Counted from the stretch's first letter, positions 10,310 to 21,610 are shown. The stretch is DNA of 64,000 bases from Triatoma infestans (GCA_011037195.1 JAAEAF010003126.1:1-64000); one strand, 5' to 3'. Made by a program: numbers and translations. The notes: generated by a model from the letters alone, not told the origin.

Positions 10310-11050
10310 TTGAAGTGAACTTTATGGTCATAATTAATATCCAATATGTTATCTTCATATCCTTTAGTTATTAAGTATATTTTTGCTATATGTCGAACCC
10401 TGAGGGCATCCTTTACTGACATTTGTCATAACAGAAGTATTGCCTAAGGATATTAAAGCTTTCCTCTCAGTAAAGTAGCTTTTTGCTAATTCAGATTCCG
10501 CGAACATTTAAATTGTTTCAGTCGCCTAATAATCTCCGGCCACCAAGCCGCATTAAACGCTCCTTCGAAATCTAACGAATAAGCAATATTTGTTCGTCAA
10601 AATTCAAATGTGTTGTTATATATCTTTTAACGAACATAATAACATCAATAGTGCTCTTCTGAGGTCTTAACCCATACTGTTTTCGCTGAGCAGGTCGTTG
10701 AATTTCAGATAGTGCATAATCCGGTCAATCAATAGTTTTTCTAATATTTTTCCTCCTATAGGTAACAAACTTATCGGCCTAAACTTATTTGCAGTGTCTG
10801 AGTGTTCTTTTCCTATTTTAACAATTGGTTTGACTAAAGCTTTCTTCCATTGCGTTGGAAATATTACTTGCGTTAGGCATTCTTGATAATAGTGCTCACA
10901 AGTCTAGGATACAATTCTGTAACATGAAACATAATTTGGCTGTTGATGCCATCTTCACCCGGCGTTTTATTAGGATTAAAATGTTTAATCACTTTTTTAA
11001 TTTCAGCAAAGGTGAATTCATTATCATCAGCTGTACCCACTTCCATTTCC
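10310..11050 (-). pseudogene. LINE reverse transcriptase, broken
   Basis: In several frames the minus strand reads NPNKTPGEDGINSQIM, KFRPISLLPIGGKILEKLL, LDFEGAFNAAWWPEII (motif A with its Asp) and SKGCPQGS (motif B). These are finger and palm parts of a non-LTR RT. Sequence after motif B jumps directly towards the RNase H region, so the YADD catalytic motif and thumb are deleted. Stops and single-base shifts are scattered throughout. Confidence 0.8.
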
Positions 11051-11052
11051 AT

Positions 11053-11663
11053 TTAATTTCTCAACTTTCTATGATAAGCGTTGCTTTTACGACTTGTCGT
11101 TACAAATGTAAGTTGACCGCTATCTACATTTAGTAAAAAGAGATTACTACTTAATATCAACTGCTCTAATACTTTGCCTCGATGATTAGTCTCTCTATCA
11201 TACCAAGATCTTGATATGGCATTACTGTCCATCGCAATAATAAAACCTACTTGATTGTCGTTCCATTTTAGAATGTTATCCAATTCTTTAACGTTTTCTT
11301 CTATGTTATATTACAGTCAAAATACATACAACATATATGCATTTTAAATCGATTATAAATTAATTCAGCCACGACCGTATCTTCATGTGAAAATTGAGAG
11401 ATAATAGTAACATCAATGCCAATATAAATCACTGCTATTGCTGATCTTTTCCTTTCCACACCGCACTGAAGTATTCTACAATTACCTAATCCAGCAATAT
11501 TATTTTTTACTGTGTATGGTTCTTGAATAAATATAATATCATATTTATTTTGGCTTATATATTGCAATAAATAATTAGTTGCTATATGCGAACGATGTAC
11601 ATTAATTTGTAAACATCTTAAATCTTCTAAACTAGCAATTTTATTGAGATGTAATTTATTCAT
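11053..11663 (-). pseudogene. LINE endonuclease domain, one frameshift
   Basis: Two adjacent open frames (11301-11663 and 11053-11283) together give most of an exonuclease-endonuclease-phosphatase fold. CLQINVHRS and IIFIQEPYT hold the first Asn and Glu; AMDSNAISRSWYDRE holds the Asp/Asn pair; HRGKVLEQLI follows. This enzyme nicks target DNA for target-primed reverse transcription. The terminal SDH motif was not found, and a frameshift separates the halves near 11285. Confidence 0.78.
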
Positions 11664-11689
11664 TGTAATTAATTTTATTATTAAGTTTG

Positions 11690-12632
11690 GCCAAATACCG
11701 AGCTACTGAAGGACAGTTTTTATCTAATGAGCAGTGATTAATATCTAAATTGTTTTTATTAGAATTAAATTCATTATATCGTTTACAGTTAATGCACTGT
11801 TTTCTTTGGCGATCACATTCTTTTAATGCATGGCAACCTAAACATATCGGACAAAATTGTTCTTTTATTCTACAATATTTTTATGAATGTCCTAATGTAG
11901 AACAGATAAAACACCTAGTTACACGCAAATAATTAACGCATCGGCAGATTGTACACATTAGTTTAATTCTATTCCCATTTATTTGTTCAAAAAGGGAAGG
12001 TTTCACTTCTGCAACTAAATTTCTTGAACTATACTTTTTATTATGCCACACAAACTTGTATAATTCTGGATTTTGCTTTTTAAGGACATCAACAACATTA
12101 TCAACATTTATTTAATCTGATATACTTAGTATATTAATTCAAGGGTACAGTTTTTTAGTTGGGCTAGCTAATAATTTTCTTAGAATGATGGTTATTTATC
12201 TCATTCACAATAATATCCATATCTTTCTTATCACAGGTTTCTAATATTACAGCACCTTTGCTTGCTCTTAGTAAACGCCTTACACCAACATTGAGATCAC
12301 ACTGGATCTATTGAGTTTTTAAGTAATTTTTTCGTATCATCGCTAGAAAAAGTTTTTTCTTTTGACATAATAATTAATGTATAGGAATTTTTACTTACAG
12401 TTTTGGTATCTTGTAATTCTTGAGAAAAGGTTGGCTTCTTCATACGTTCCTGCTCCTCTTGAACTGTTTTAGTTGTTCATTCTCCAAAATCAGCGAATTA
12501 TACAATTCATGTAGACAACTCAGAGCTTTTGAAGTCTTTTCTCTTAATCCCGAATTAATATTTTGTTTAGTTTTTTTGTATTTCCTCCAAAACCACAACA
12601 ATTTTATAAAGCAGTTCACTACTGTCAGCCAT
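11690..12632 (-). pseudogene. LINE ORF1 (zinc-knuckle nucleic acid binding protein), broken
   Basis: The minus strand starts at ATGGCTGACAGT (12632) with MADSSELLYKIVVVLEEIQK, then frameshifts. Later pieces are DLNVGVRRLLRASKGAVI, typical of the domain before the knuckles, and three cysteine-rich knuckles near the end: CFICSTLGHS..KYC, CPICLGCHALKEC and CINCKRYN...HC. Such ORF1 products bind the element RNA. At least three frame changes and stops make it non-functional. Confidence 0.72.
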
Positions 12633-12660
12633 CTTGTCATCCCTAATATTTGAACTTCTA

Positions 12661-13505
12661 AATTTACTCTACGAATTCATTAAAAACTACAAATGCGGCT
12701 GGAGGCCATAATATTAACGCTTGAAAACGATCTATAATGATAGATACATAACATACCTACACTTTTGGATAAAAATCCTTGTACTCTGAACACTCTCCCT
12801 CCTAAATTGTTTTGAAACGACTTGAAATGTAGTGTTTGTTATAAACATATATAATGATATGAGCGCTGGCTGTATGGCGAAACGCTAATGCCAAAAAAAA
12901 ACAAACTTTAAAATCTTAAATCCAGAATTAACCCAAAAGGTGGCTCACTAAATATCATTATGCCCAGATATAGCTCTTTCAAAAAAATGATAAAATCTTT
13001 AAAATGTTATATTTGTGATTTTATCCGTCATTGACCGGTTAGCGAGATTCGAATCTATTGTCAGAATAAGACTATCATGTTCGTGTAGAGAGAGTGTGAC
13101 TTCAGGCTCTAAAGTTTCTTTTATGCATGCATTGTTTTGTAATCAACTCCCTAGGCACACTTGATCGCTATATATTGACGATGAATGAGAATCCGTACCT
13201 GGCCATAACCAATAATATGAAGCCTGCAATGGATACTCAACATTGTTTATTGAATCTAGTTTATTTCTTTATATTAATTAATAAATATGGTTTATTGTTT
13301 TAAATAAAATCCAGTCATTCACTAGAATTACCCTATTGTCAGTTTAATTTATTTGTTAATAAATCCGTTTATTTACATGAAAAAATATAATGGCTGAAAT
13401 ATTCTCGTCAAAAATCACGTACCATTCTGATGCCTTTTCATAATCAATAATAAAACAAATATATATGTATGTGTGTATATATATATTTATAAATAATTTG
13501 TTTTT
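12661..13505. other. Unassigned AT-rich stretch
   Basis: I see no gene or repeat landmark here. It lies between the minus-strand LINE and the next family A block. Confidence 0.4.
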
Positions 13506-13511
13506 TTTGTT

Positions 13512-13640
13512 TTTTTACTGTAAGAGGAAGTATTGACGAGCGTGACCATTTTCCGAATTGAGTTTCCACCGGAAATACATAGTTTGAGATTTCTGAAGTA
13601 CGATAAAATGTATTTTCTACAGCCGTGTAAATGGTGATAA
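13512..13640 (+). repeat. Family A repeat, 5' fragment
   Basis: CTGTAAGAGGAAGTATTGAC, then CCGAATTGAGTTTCCACC and GGAAATACATAGTTTGAG, is the family A 5' end. It breaks off before any internal module. Confidence 0.65.
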
Positions 13641-13696
13641 CTATTAAATCAAAAGTAGTGTTGGATTTTATACTTTCAATAAAAAAGAAGAAATAC

Positions 13697-14350
13697 TGAT
13701 GTGAAACACTCACACGACTTTCTCTTACTGCAGTTCACACAGATTCAAGTGACAAAGTTTCTTCAAACTTATAAATTTTACTTCAAAGTTTAAATTGGAG
13801 AATCTAAACTTAATAAAGTGACTTTTTTGGGGAAGCCACTCCGGCTCTTTAAACACAAAATAATCTTTCTTGGAAAAATGTACTTAATGGAATTGATATC
13901 TCTGTAATCATAGTAAGTGTTACAAATTTAAATGAAATCCTTCGGTGATTTTATGGTTAAAATCATGGAAAACTAAAGTAACTTCAGTAAAAACGCACTT
14001 CCGGTCGACCCAGGATTTTGATAATCTATTTAATTGTAATTAATATTATTTAGTTGCTAACTTGAATAATAAATTGCTGAAAAAAAAGAAAAACAAAACG
14101 CCGTCCCCCTCCCAAAAATCACCATAAATGAATTTTTCCATAAAAATATTTCAAATAAAAGTTGTAGCTCTTAGTATATGCAGTTATATACGAAATCATT
14201 GAAGCCGTTTCTTGAGAAAATCGCAAAAAACTGAAAAATCCATTCAGAAGAGGAATTTTGACAGGTAACTTCCTGTGATGTATAACCAATCACAAGGAAT
14301 GTCAAATTCGAAGTGTCTGCGATTTTTCGTTTTTGAGTTATGATGTAGTC
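13697..14350 (-). repeat. Family A repeat, 3' and middle parts
   Basis: It opens with the reverse complement of the 3' cap (GTGAAACACTCACACGACTT, then TCTCTTACTGCAGTT). Two internal modules follow (CACTTCCGGTCGACC near 14000; GTTTCTTGAGAAAATCGC near 14200) and it ends in TGCGATTTTTCGTTTTTGAG. The 5' cap is missing. A T/A-rich run precedes the 3' cap, as in other copies. Confidence 0.7.
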
Positions 14351-14680
14351 TTCTAACAGCAGACTTAGAGAAAGTATACTGTAAAAATACTCACTACTTT
14401 TTTTCACAACTGATGTAAAGTAATATTATTCAACTCTAACTAGCCCGACATCTAAAGGCAATATGCGAAAACAAGAATACATTCCAAAGGAGTTGAATTC
14501 AATACTAACGGATTTGAGGATATACCAAAGGGAGCAGGTAATAGAGACTTGCATTTAGACGTTTTTTGACGTTTGCTAAGAATTACGTTATTTATATAAA
14601 CTGAAGACAAAATTTTTTCGAATAAATAAAGTTATTTATTGATTAGATAGTCAAAAATGTATTAATATATAGTCCTTTTA

Positions 14681-15657
14681 CTTCCTCTTACTAATAATAG
14701 TAAGAGGAAGTATTGTGATCGTGCTAGATTTTCGAAATTGAGTTTTCACCGGAAAAACACGTTTTGAGGTTCCCTCAGTCAAAAAAGTAGTTTTTAAAAA
14801 ATTGTGTGTGTGTGAACAGAATATCTCAAAAACACAAGGTCGCAGAAGTTTAAAGTTGGTATTCCGTGTAGGTGCTGCTACCGCATCAGACCGAAGATTT
14901 TGAGCATATTTATCAACTGGAAGAACTACTTTACTAATTAAATTTTCAGTTTTTTCTCAAAAAAGCCTCCACCGATTTTCTTTAAACTTTTTATATCAAC
15001 TATACGTACGAAGAGCTACAACTTTTATTTAAAACATTTCTCTGGGAAAATTCATTTAAGGGCACTTCTGTTGGAGGGGTGGAGTTAGGTTTACCTCTAA
15101 GGTGCTATTTCAGTTTATTACATAATTCTATCATCTAAGTAATATTAATTAAAATTAAATATGTTGTTGAAATTCCGAGTTTGAAGAAAATCAGGTGATC
15201 AGAAAGCGATTTTCCTGAAAAGTATTTTTTAGTTTTCTGCTATTTTCTCTAAAACGAATCCAACAATTTGCTTTAAACTAATTATGTGAACTATACATAT
15301 AAAGAGCTATAACTTTTATTTGTAACATTTCTCCGGATAAACTTATTAAAGATGGCCTGAGGTAGGAATAGGGGTATGTTTTCCGCTAAAGAGCTATACC
15401 TTAGTTGATTATACAATTCTACCACACAACAAAATTAATTAGAAATAAATTGATTGCCAAAATTCCGAGTTTTAAGAAAATCAGTAAACCGGAAGTGCGT
15501 TTTTACTAAATAGTTTTATTCAGTTTTCGTGCTTTTCTCCATAAAAACATCGACGAATTTCATTAAATTTGGTATACTAACTATAAAATTTGTCAGTTAC
15601 AATTTTGTAAACTGGGGTAAGAGAAAGTTGTGTGAGTGTTTCACACCAGATTTTTTT
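14681..15657 (+). repeat. Family A dispersed repeat, best copy
   Basis: The copy opens with a perfect 13-bp inverted repeat, CTTCCTCTTACTA and TAGTAAGAGGAAG around ATAA (14681-14710). It continues with TATTGTGATCGTG, GAGTTTTCACCGGAAAAAC and a GT run. Three related modules follow (about 14890-15060, 15165-15345, 15455-15600), each with a GAAATTCCGAGTTT-like start, AAGAAAATC, an AGTGCG-like phrase, a TTTTC-rich part and AACTTTTATTT. The end is GTAAGAGAAAGTTGTGTGAG, then TGTTTCACACC and a T run. Stops occur in all frames. I know no described family with these termini, and I cannot say whether it is a nonautonomous DNA transposon or something else. Confidence 0.8.
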
Positions 15658-16836
15658 AAAATTTATTTACTAAAAATTTATTTACTAATTCAATGATGTG
15701 CATACGAATATTATATCATTTTCGCTCATAGAGAGCTTATTGTAATTAATTATAATCAAAGTAAATTTTTGTTTATTGTCCTTAAGGATATTGTCTCAGG
15801 AAAAAATAGATGTTTCGTCCTTTCCCAAACTCAAATTATTCGCTAAAAACACTATGACAGGTGGAAAACACGATAACAAATATTTTAACAAGATCGCAAA
15901 TAGTTTCTCTTACAATAGTAAGAAAAAAGTAAAATGTTAGAAACACGATGAAAAATCCAATAGCCCTAGAAAATGACTTTTTTTCTTTATATAAGCCGAC
16001 GGAAATGGATTCCATTTGCTGGCCAAATTGGATACATTATCCGACATTAGAAATTGCCATGATTACCACAAATATATAGAGAAATCAAAAACAATAGAAC
16101 TTCATTTTCTATTTTAAATAAGAGAACGTGATTTTTGCTATTAAATAAATTGGTATCACAATTATTGTTAGAGGTGTAATGGTCAAAGTAACAATATAAA
16201 TTATTTGTTCTTTTATAATGATGCTATTGAAACAACCAATTTTATAATGATGGACTTGATTTTATTGTATTAAACTAGAAATATGTATAACAAGATGTTT
16301 ATACGGCATGGCCAGAGGAAGCATTGTCTTATTAAAGATTGACGATTTGAAAACCAATAAAAATATATATATATATTTTTAATGTGATTATTATTAATTT
16401 CTAGTATATTTAAACATTCAATTAATTTAAATATAATTTTCACTATTTAATGTGTAATAAGTTTTTGTTATTGATTAATATAGTGAACTCGCTTATATAA
16501 TTAGTTCGGCCAATTTCCCGCTGGATAAAAATTTTTATTTTTAGCTAATTGAATATTATACACAACTACAGAATTATTTCACATATTTACTGTTTGTCTG
16601 TACTCAAATTTTATTGAGGTAGTTTTTTGTAGACCTGATTGATCTATCTCTGAATTTATTATACAAGTCTTTCAAGTTCTGTTACTGCTGGTAAGGTCCC
16701 CGGACTTAGATTCTGAAAGTGTTTGCGTGAGGACAGCATAACTTAAAAAAGGGAAAATCGCAGCAGGTTCAAACTTAACATTTCATTCAATAGCAGGCCT
16801 AATAAGCTTTTGGTTAAAATCGGTCAACCGATATTA
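15658..16836. other. Unassigned AT-rich stretch with weak family A traces
   Basis: No gene is visible. Near 15900-15935 TTTCTCTTACAATAGTAAG resembles a family A cap palindrome without the rest. A (TA)n-like run lies at about 16363-16378. Confidence 0.35.
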
Positions 16837-16904
16837 TTATTATTATTGTAGTTCGGGTGCCTAATGGCGCGGGACCTAAGCCTATGTGGCCTTTATCCCA
16901 CCGA
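16837..16904 (-). mobile_element. 68-bp LINE 3' end with target-site duplication
   Basis: TCAACCGATATTA occurs on both sides (16824-16836 and 16905-16917), a perfect 13-bp duplication. Between them the minus strand reads CCTTTATCCC-type text reversed, GGTCCCGCGCCATTAGGC and an (AAT)n tail. A 5'-truncated insertion ending in a short trinucleotide tail is typical of I/R1-group LINEs. It is one of the cleanest integration events in the window. Confidence 0.75.
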
Positions 16905-16917
16905 TCAACCGATATTA

Positions 16918-17724
16918 AGAATTCCTTTGAGAAAATGTTGTGAAAATTGTGTTTAACATCAAATTTACTTTGTTCCTTTAGTGTAAACGGCCAAATACAA
17001 AATGGCAGACTTACATTCAATCTTACATTTATGCCTTTAACATTGGAATAAAAATACAGAGTTTTCTCTTTATGGCCCACATTAATTTTAGAAATGGAAA
17101 ATTATATGTTAGAAATACTTGTTTTTTTTGCATTTTTTTATAAAAATTTTTATTGCCAAATATGAGAATTTATGAAATAGCTACGGAGGGAAAATTAGTA
17201 AAAAAATTATAACTGTTTGTTCAAAGAAATAATTAACCAACCACAGGGTAGAAGTGAAGGTGTCAAATATGGGCGTGGTCAACATGGTAATTCTTTCTGA
17301 TTTGCCTAACATACACCTACATTTGACATCTTCACTTGTATAATGTATTTGGTTAATTATTTATAGCAAATTATTTCTTTGAAAAAGCCATTTTAAAATT
17401 GTTTTACTAATTCACTCCGCAGATATTTTATAAATAATCAAATTATGCAATAAAAAGTTTATATTAAAAAAAAATACAAAAATCAAGTTAATTCCGACAC
17501 AATATTTGTTGTTTTATATAATTAATGTGAGCTATAAAGAAAAAATTCAGAATTTACATTCCTTGCAGAAAAAGAAAGCAATAGAGTATTAGGTGGAAAT
17601 GCAACATCGAATCGGCTATTTCGTATTTGGCCGTTTATACCAATGGGACAAAATAAAATTAATGTTAAACACCCACAAAAATTTCACCAAGGAATTCATA
17701 ATATTCATTTAAAAAACTAATATT
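16918..17724. other. Unassigned AT-rich stretch
   Basis: No gene is recognisable. Between 17210 and 17400 two inverted phrases (GAAGTGAAGGTGTCAAAT and ATTTGACATCTTCACTTG) flank about 50 bases and could form a hairpin; the terminal AATTAACCAA and TTGGTTAATT extend the symmetry. Confidence 0.45.
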
Positions 17725-17805
17725 TGGTACACTAACTAACTATAAAATTTGTAATTACAATTTTGTAAACTGCCGTAAGAGAAAGTTGTGTGAGTGTTAC
17801 ATGCT
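17725..17805 (+). repeat. Family A repeat, 3' cap fragment
   Basis: ATTTGGTACACTAACTAACT and AATTTTGTAAACTGCCGTAA, then GAGAAAGTTGTGTGAGTG, equal the last ~80 bases of the best copy at 14681-15657. Confidence 0.65.
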
Positions 17806-17849
17806 TTATCTTTTACTTTTACAGTGGTGATAGGATTAAAGTTGCCATA

Positions 17850-18295
17850 AACTTTATTTTTTAGGTATCCCTAGAAGAAGTAAGCTCTCCAGATACATCA
17901 GGTCTTGGTAGCGGGCGGGCCACTGAATAGGGAGACCGTGCGTGCCCATCCACTGATTCCGGTAAGTGCGATCTAGATAACGCCTAACTAAACTCGCACT
18001 ATGAGCTGGAGATCGATCTTGCTGAAAATACATCATTTGCGGCGTGCTAGAGTAACATTTTAAAGCAAATCTTAGAGAACTTCATTTAAGAAATGAAAAT
18101 ACCATTGTGGTAAAAATATGGACCCATAAGTTGATCTCCACACCAGACATTTATCGAAGTTATTGTCTGACCCCAGGGTCCATTGTGAAATATCTGGATT
18201 TTCCTCTGGCCATATCCAAAAATTCCAACAATAATCCATTATTCTTAAATTTACATTCATCATTCCATAAAAGATTTTTCAAAACAAAAATCTAA
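17850..18295 (-). pseudogene. Tc1/mariner-superfamily transposase remnant
   Basis: Across frames the minus strand gives QTITSINVWCG, a motif before the catalytic core, then YFQQDRSPAHSASLVRRYLD, which matches the YFQQDGAPAH...VR.YL block carrying the second catalytic Asp. NQWMGTHGLPIQWPARYQDL follows, matching the WIGRRGPIEWPARSPDL block ahead of the third acidic residue. These are DNA cut-and-paste transposase signatures. The N-terminal DNA-binding part is not visible and frameshifts break the copy. Terminal inverted repeats were not found. Confidence 0.75.
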
Positions 18296-19189
18296 AAAAG
18301 AAACATTACAATAAATAATTCAGGAAAAGTAAACACAAATTCAAAATTCAATTCTAATTTTAATATTAGTAATTAAATACTCAGCGAATATTCAATTGAT
18401 GGATGAATGTATCCGAGTCTGAGTTTCTTGCAATTTGTTGCCGACATGTACTTTTGAAAAAACTTGTACAAATGGACCAAGAAACTTTATTTTCGATGAA
18501 GACATTGTTTCAAAAATCTGTGACACGGCTGAGAAATACTTCCTCTCATAATAGCAAGAGAAAGTAAAGCATCTCTAATCAAATATTCAAGCACTACAGG
18601 CTTATGATAATTTAAAACAAAACTTACGTTTCAGTTTGAACGCTGGAATCAATTACATAAAATAAATACAATAAAAAAATGGATAAATCTATAGTAAATA
18701 TAGCCCCAGAAATAGAAGTAATAAAGGAAAACATGGAAAAGCTTTCTACCCTTCCCTGTGGGGGGTCACTCAGTGGGTGGTTGATCTATTAATGGGAAAA
18801 ATGTTGATTTTCTTTCGTTGTATTATAAATCATAACAACATGAAAACTGGATATATTTATGTTAAACAAACAGAAAATCTAAGCAGAGATACTGGCCACA
18901 TTACCATGGTGACTTTATATTGTACAAAACAAAGAAAGCTCCCTCTTACTGTTATCGACCTGTTTGAACATTTCAAACACAAGAAGAAGATGAAAAAGAA
19001 GTAGTAGTAGAAGATGGAAATATACAAGGCAGTGCCGCAAGCTATAACTGAACAAACCAACTAACTGTTGGACATCTCTTCCACGTAACATACCAAACAT
19101 CCATACAAACTTCCATTCCACGTAATATAACCTTACAAAAGTTTGAGGCAGAAGCTTACCAGTTGATACCACTTTGAAAAGTGTTGGCA
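18296..19189. other. Unassigned stretch with one family A cap trace
   Basis: AATACTTCCTCTCATAATAG with CAAGAGAAAGTAAAGC (18535-18570) is an isolated 5' cap palindrome of family A on the minus strand. The rest shows no recognisable gene; the overlapping short frames at 18777-19190 are unsupported. Confidence 0.4.
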
Positions 19190-20560
19190 ATATATTTCAA
19201 ATAAAAGTGATAGGTATTTATGTGTCTGGATAGTATACGAAGCTTAAAGGAAATCATTGGAGCTGTTTTCGAGGAAATCTGAAAATAACTGAAAAAAAAC
19301 AAACAAAACCATTCAGTGAAGTTGCACTTGTGGTTTACGAATTCTGCCCGAAATCATAGTGTTAGTTGGGGTGGAAATATCTGAACTAAATATCAAGTTT
19401 GAGTTTGAGGTTGCTGCGATTTTACGGTTGTGAGACCCTTTGTTCACACACACACCACACTTCGCATACAATACATTCAGACCATTCGCTAAAAATATGT
19501 TTTACTTTCTCAAGGTAACTCAAGACATGTATTTCCGGTGTAAATTCTTTCTTTTTTATATTAATTTAGGCTACAATCAGCGCAACCGCGCTATTACTAA
19601 CCATTATTACAAACAACATACATACATAATGAGTGGAGAAGCTCCGCTCCAAGTAATAATGGTAACACTCCAGAACTACACAAAAATACTATTCACTCTC
19701 TTCACTTGAGAGGAGATCACGAGGCCATTGTCTTTTAAGACGTCTAGGAGGGTTATTAGGAAGTATTCGGGAAGACAGGTGTTGAACTAAAGGATTTGTG
19801 AGTGACTGTAGGTTAATATGGAATTTCCTGTAACGGGTTTGGGCGACTTGAGCAATGAACGGTGTATTAAGTTCAGTGTGTATGGTTCGGTTGGAGACTT
19901 AAAAAGAAGTGTTTACAATGTTATGGAGGATTCTAGATTTTAGGGATTGGAGTCTTTGGTTGACTACATAGTTCTATCCTATACGCCCAGATAGGCTTTA
20001 AAATAGATGTATAAATTAGTCTTCTGTTGTCTAGGGAGAGTTTAGATCTGTTGTCCAGTAGTCTTTTAAGGAGTCGAAAGCGTCTGTTTAATTCTATTCT
20101 TTTAAGTCGTACATGAGAATTCCAGGCAAGTCTTCGGTCTAAGTAAAGCCCAAGATAGCGAGCAACGTTGGTTGACCACTGGTAAGGGAATTAAATTATA
20201 GTTGACTGCGGGAAGAGGAATGCGTCGTAGAGTGAAGATAATGTTTTGGGACTTGTTTTCATTGAGTTTAATGACCCATTTTTTAAACCATTTTTCTAGG
20301 GAGAAGAGATGGGTTTGCAGATTTTTATGGGCTATTACGGGATCATTATTGGTAGACAGGATAGCGGTATCATCTGCATAGGTGAGAAGGATAGTATCAG
20401 GATGTGTTGGGATATCTGCAGTGTATACAGAGTAAAGGATAGGACCTAGAACCTTTGCTACCTTGCGGGTACTCCAGCTGGTGAAAATTCAATTTCAAAA
20501 ATTTGGAAACGACCGCAACTCTTTTCTTATTTCTGTGAAGTAAGAGAACGTAAAAAAAAA
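19190..20560 (-). repeat. Family A repeat split by a Jockey insertion
   Basis: Left of the insertion (19190-19547) are CAAATAAAAGTGATAGG, GGAGCTGTTTTCGAGGAAA, AGACCATTCGCTAAAAATAT and GACATGTATTTCCGGTG. Right of it (20480-20560) come AAAATTCAATTTCAAAAAT and AAGTAAGAGAACGTAAAAA. Joined across the insertion these follow the reverse complement of the family A 5' half in order, so the repeat was there first. Confidence 0.7.
19548..20479 (-). mobile_element. 5'-truncated Jockey LINE with target-site duplication
   Basis: GGTGTAAATTC (19537-19547) and GGTGAAAATTC (20480-20490) are an 11-bp duplication with one mismatch. Between them, on the minus strand, is the 3' part of a Jockey reverse transcriptase: LYSVYTADIPTHPDTILLTY, then ADDTAILSTNNDP, FKKWVIKLNENKSQNIIFTL and an end RDLLSSEESE close to the LKRQWPRD type of terminus. 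It resembles the nearly full-length element at 23678-28358 (FADDTAILSSNSDP, WRIKVNQHKSKHIVFTL). Frameshifts are present. The copy is dead on arrival because of its 5' truncation. Confidence 0.85.
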
Positions 20561-20589
20561 AAAATGTTATATCAAGAAATTGTGGTTTG

Positions 20590-21610
20590 ACATGATCTGA
20601 TGATCGATGTTTGTAGAATGAGTGAGTGGCTTTAGATCGATTTAAAAGATCCGAGCGTCCACCCCGCAGGGACTGGACAACGTGCTTTGCTCGGCCAATC
20701 GGGCACTGGCGGCAGACACCACGACGGGGCTACACAACATTTATTCTGCACCCGCCGTGGCAACAATTTCACTCACTTTACATCAAAGACACACCAGCGA
20801 TCTCACGCTGCCCTGACGAGGCTCATTCCTGGGCCTCTGAAAACAGGTCTTCACTTCAGAGACTCTATTTGGACACTGGAGGACCTGGGGCGGACGTGGG
20901 GGAGCGACTTACACACTGGAGATTCGTCCAGGTACCTTAGTTGTAGGGACCTGGTGAGGAAACAGCATACACCATACAGTTCAACACCACATTTATACTA
21001 ATTTCACCAACACTATACCCCCCCCTTTCAACAAAAACTAAAAAACATGAAAGGACAAATTAAGAAAGGCCCTCAGTCCGTGACAAAGGAAGGTCTCCGG
21101 TGCTGTTGAGGAACAGTCACGGTGAACAACTACTTGTTCCGCCAATAGTTGATGCAGGTGAGTTTAGTGGGGGCGCACCCTCGAGGAAACTGCCGGGAAT
21201 CTCATGGCTTCTCCTTTGAGAGGCCTGGATAGGGGTGCCTCCACGGAGAGTTTAAATAAGAGTATTAAGGAGCTTCTGCTGACTTCCCCTGGTCGAAGCG
21301 AGGGGACCGCCGAAAGGCGGACCCGACTGAAACCAAAACAAGGGAGTCTAGCAAAAAGAGAAAGAAGAAGAAGGGTACGGAGGAGACGCCAGAAAGCGTC
21401 CCCGAAGCCAAACGCCCGAAAGTGGAGAAGGCTAAGAAGCCACAGGTCGCCGTGGTCAGAGCAGATGGTGAAGTCATGACCGAGGACGACGCGGAGCACG
21501 TCAGAGCACAACTTTTGAGTGCTCTGGATGATACTGGGAGCAGGAAGAGTGTTGTTGGGGGGGGGGGGATGAACAGTAATGTTAAGTTATCCTCTAAAGT
21601 GCTCTAAGTT
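20590..21610 (+). pseudogene. GC-rich LINE 5' region and ORF1 N-terminal piece
   Basis: The block is markedly richer in G and C than its surroundings. From ATG at 21204 one frame reads MASPLRGLDRGASTESLNK, then SIKELLLTSPGRSEGTAER, then shifts to one reading KKRKKKKGTEETPESVPEAK and AVVRADGEVMTEDDAEHVRA plus QLLSALDDTGSR. A lysine-rich linker and a conserved short domain before the knuckles are usual for ORF1 of RNase H-bearing insect LINEs. The upstream ~600 bases would be its 5' UTR. Nothing of the later ORF1 or ORF2 follows, so this is a 5' fragment. The assignment is an inference. Confidence 0.45.

Larger units (their letters stand above)
9120..12660 (-). mobile_element. Decayed R1/LOA-like LINE with RNase H
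   Basis: Reading leftward from 12632 the order is ORF1 with zinc knuckles, apurinic-type endonuclease, reverse transcriptase, RNase H and a C-terminal cysteine/histidine motif. The end is T-rich on the plus strand near 9120-9132 (the element's A tail). IQEPY in the endonuclease and AFNAAWWP in the RT point to the R1/LOA side of non-LTR elements; RNase H fits LOA better than classical R1. The copy has many frameshifts, and the RT is cut after SKGCPQGS so the catalytic YADD motif is gone. It cannot move itself. Confidence 0.8.

Noticed and set aside
21164..21511. Leu/Phe-rich minus-strand frame of 115 codons
   Set aside because: It is the shadow of the GC-rich, lysine-coding ORF1 piece on the plus strand.
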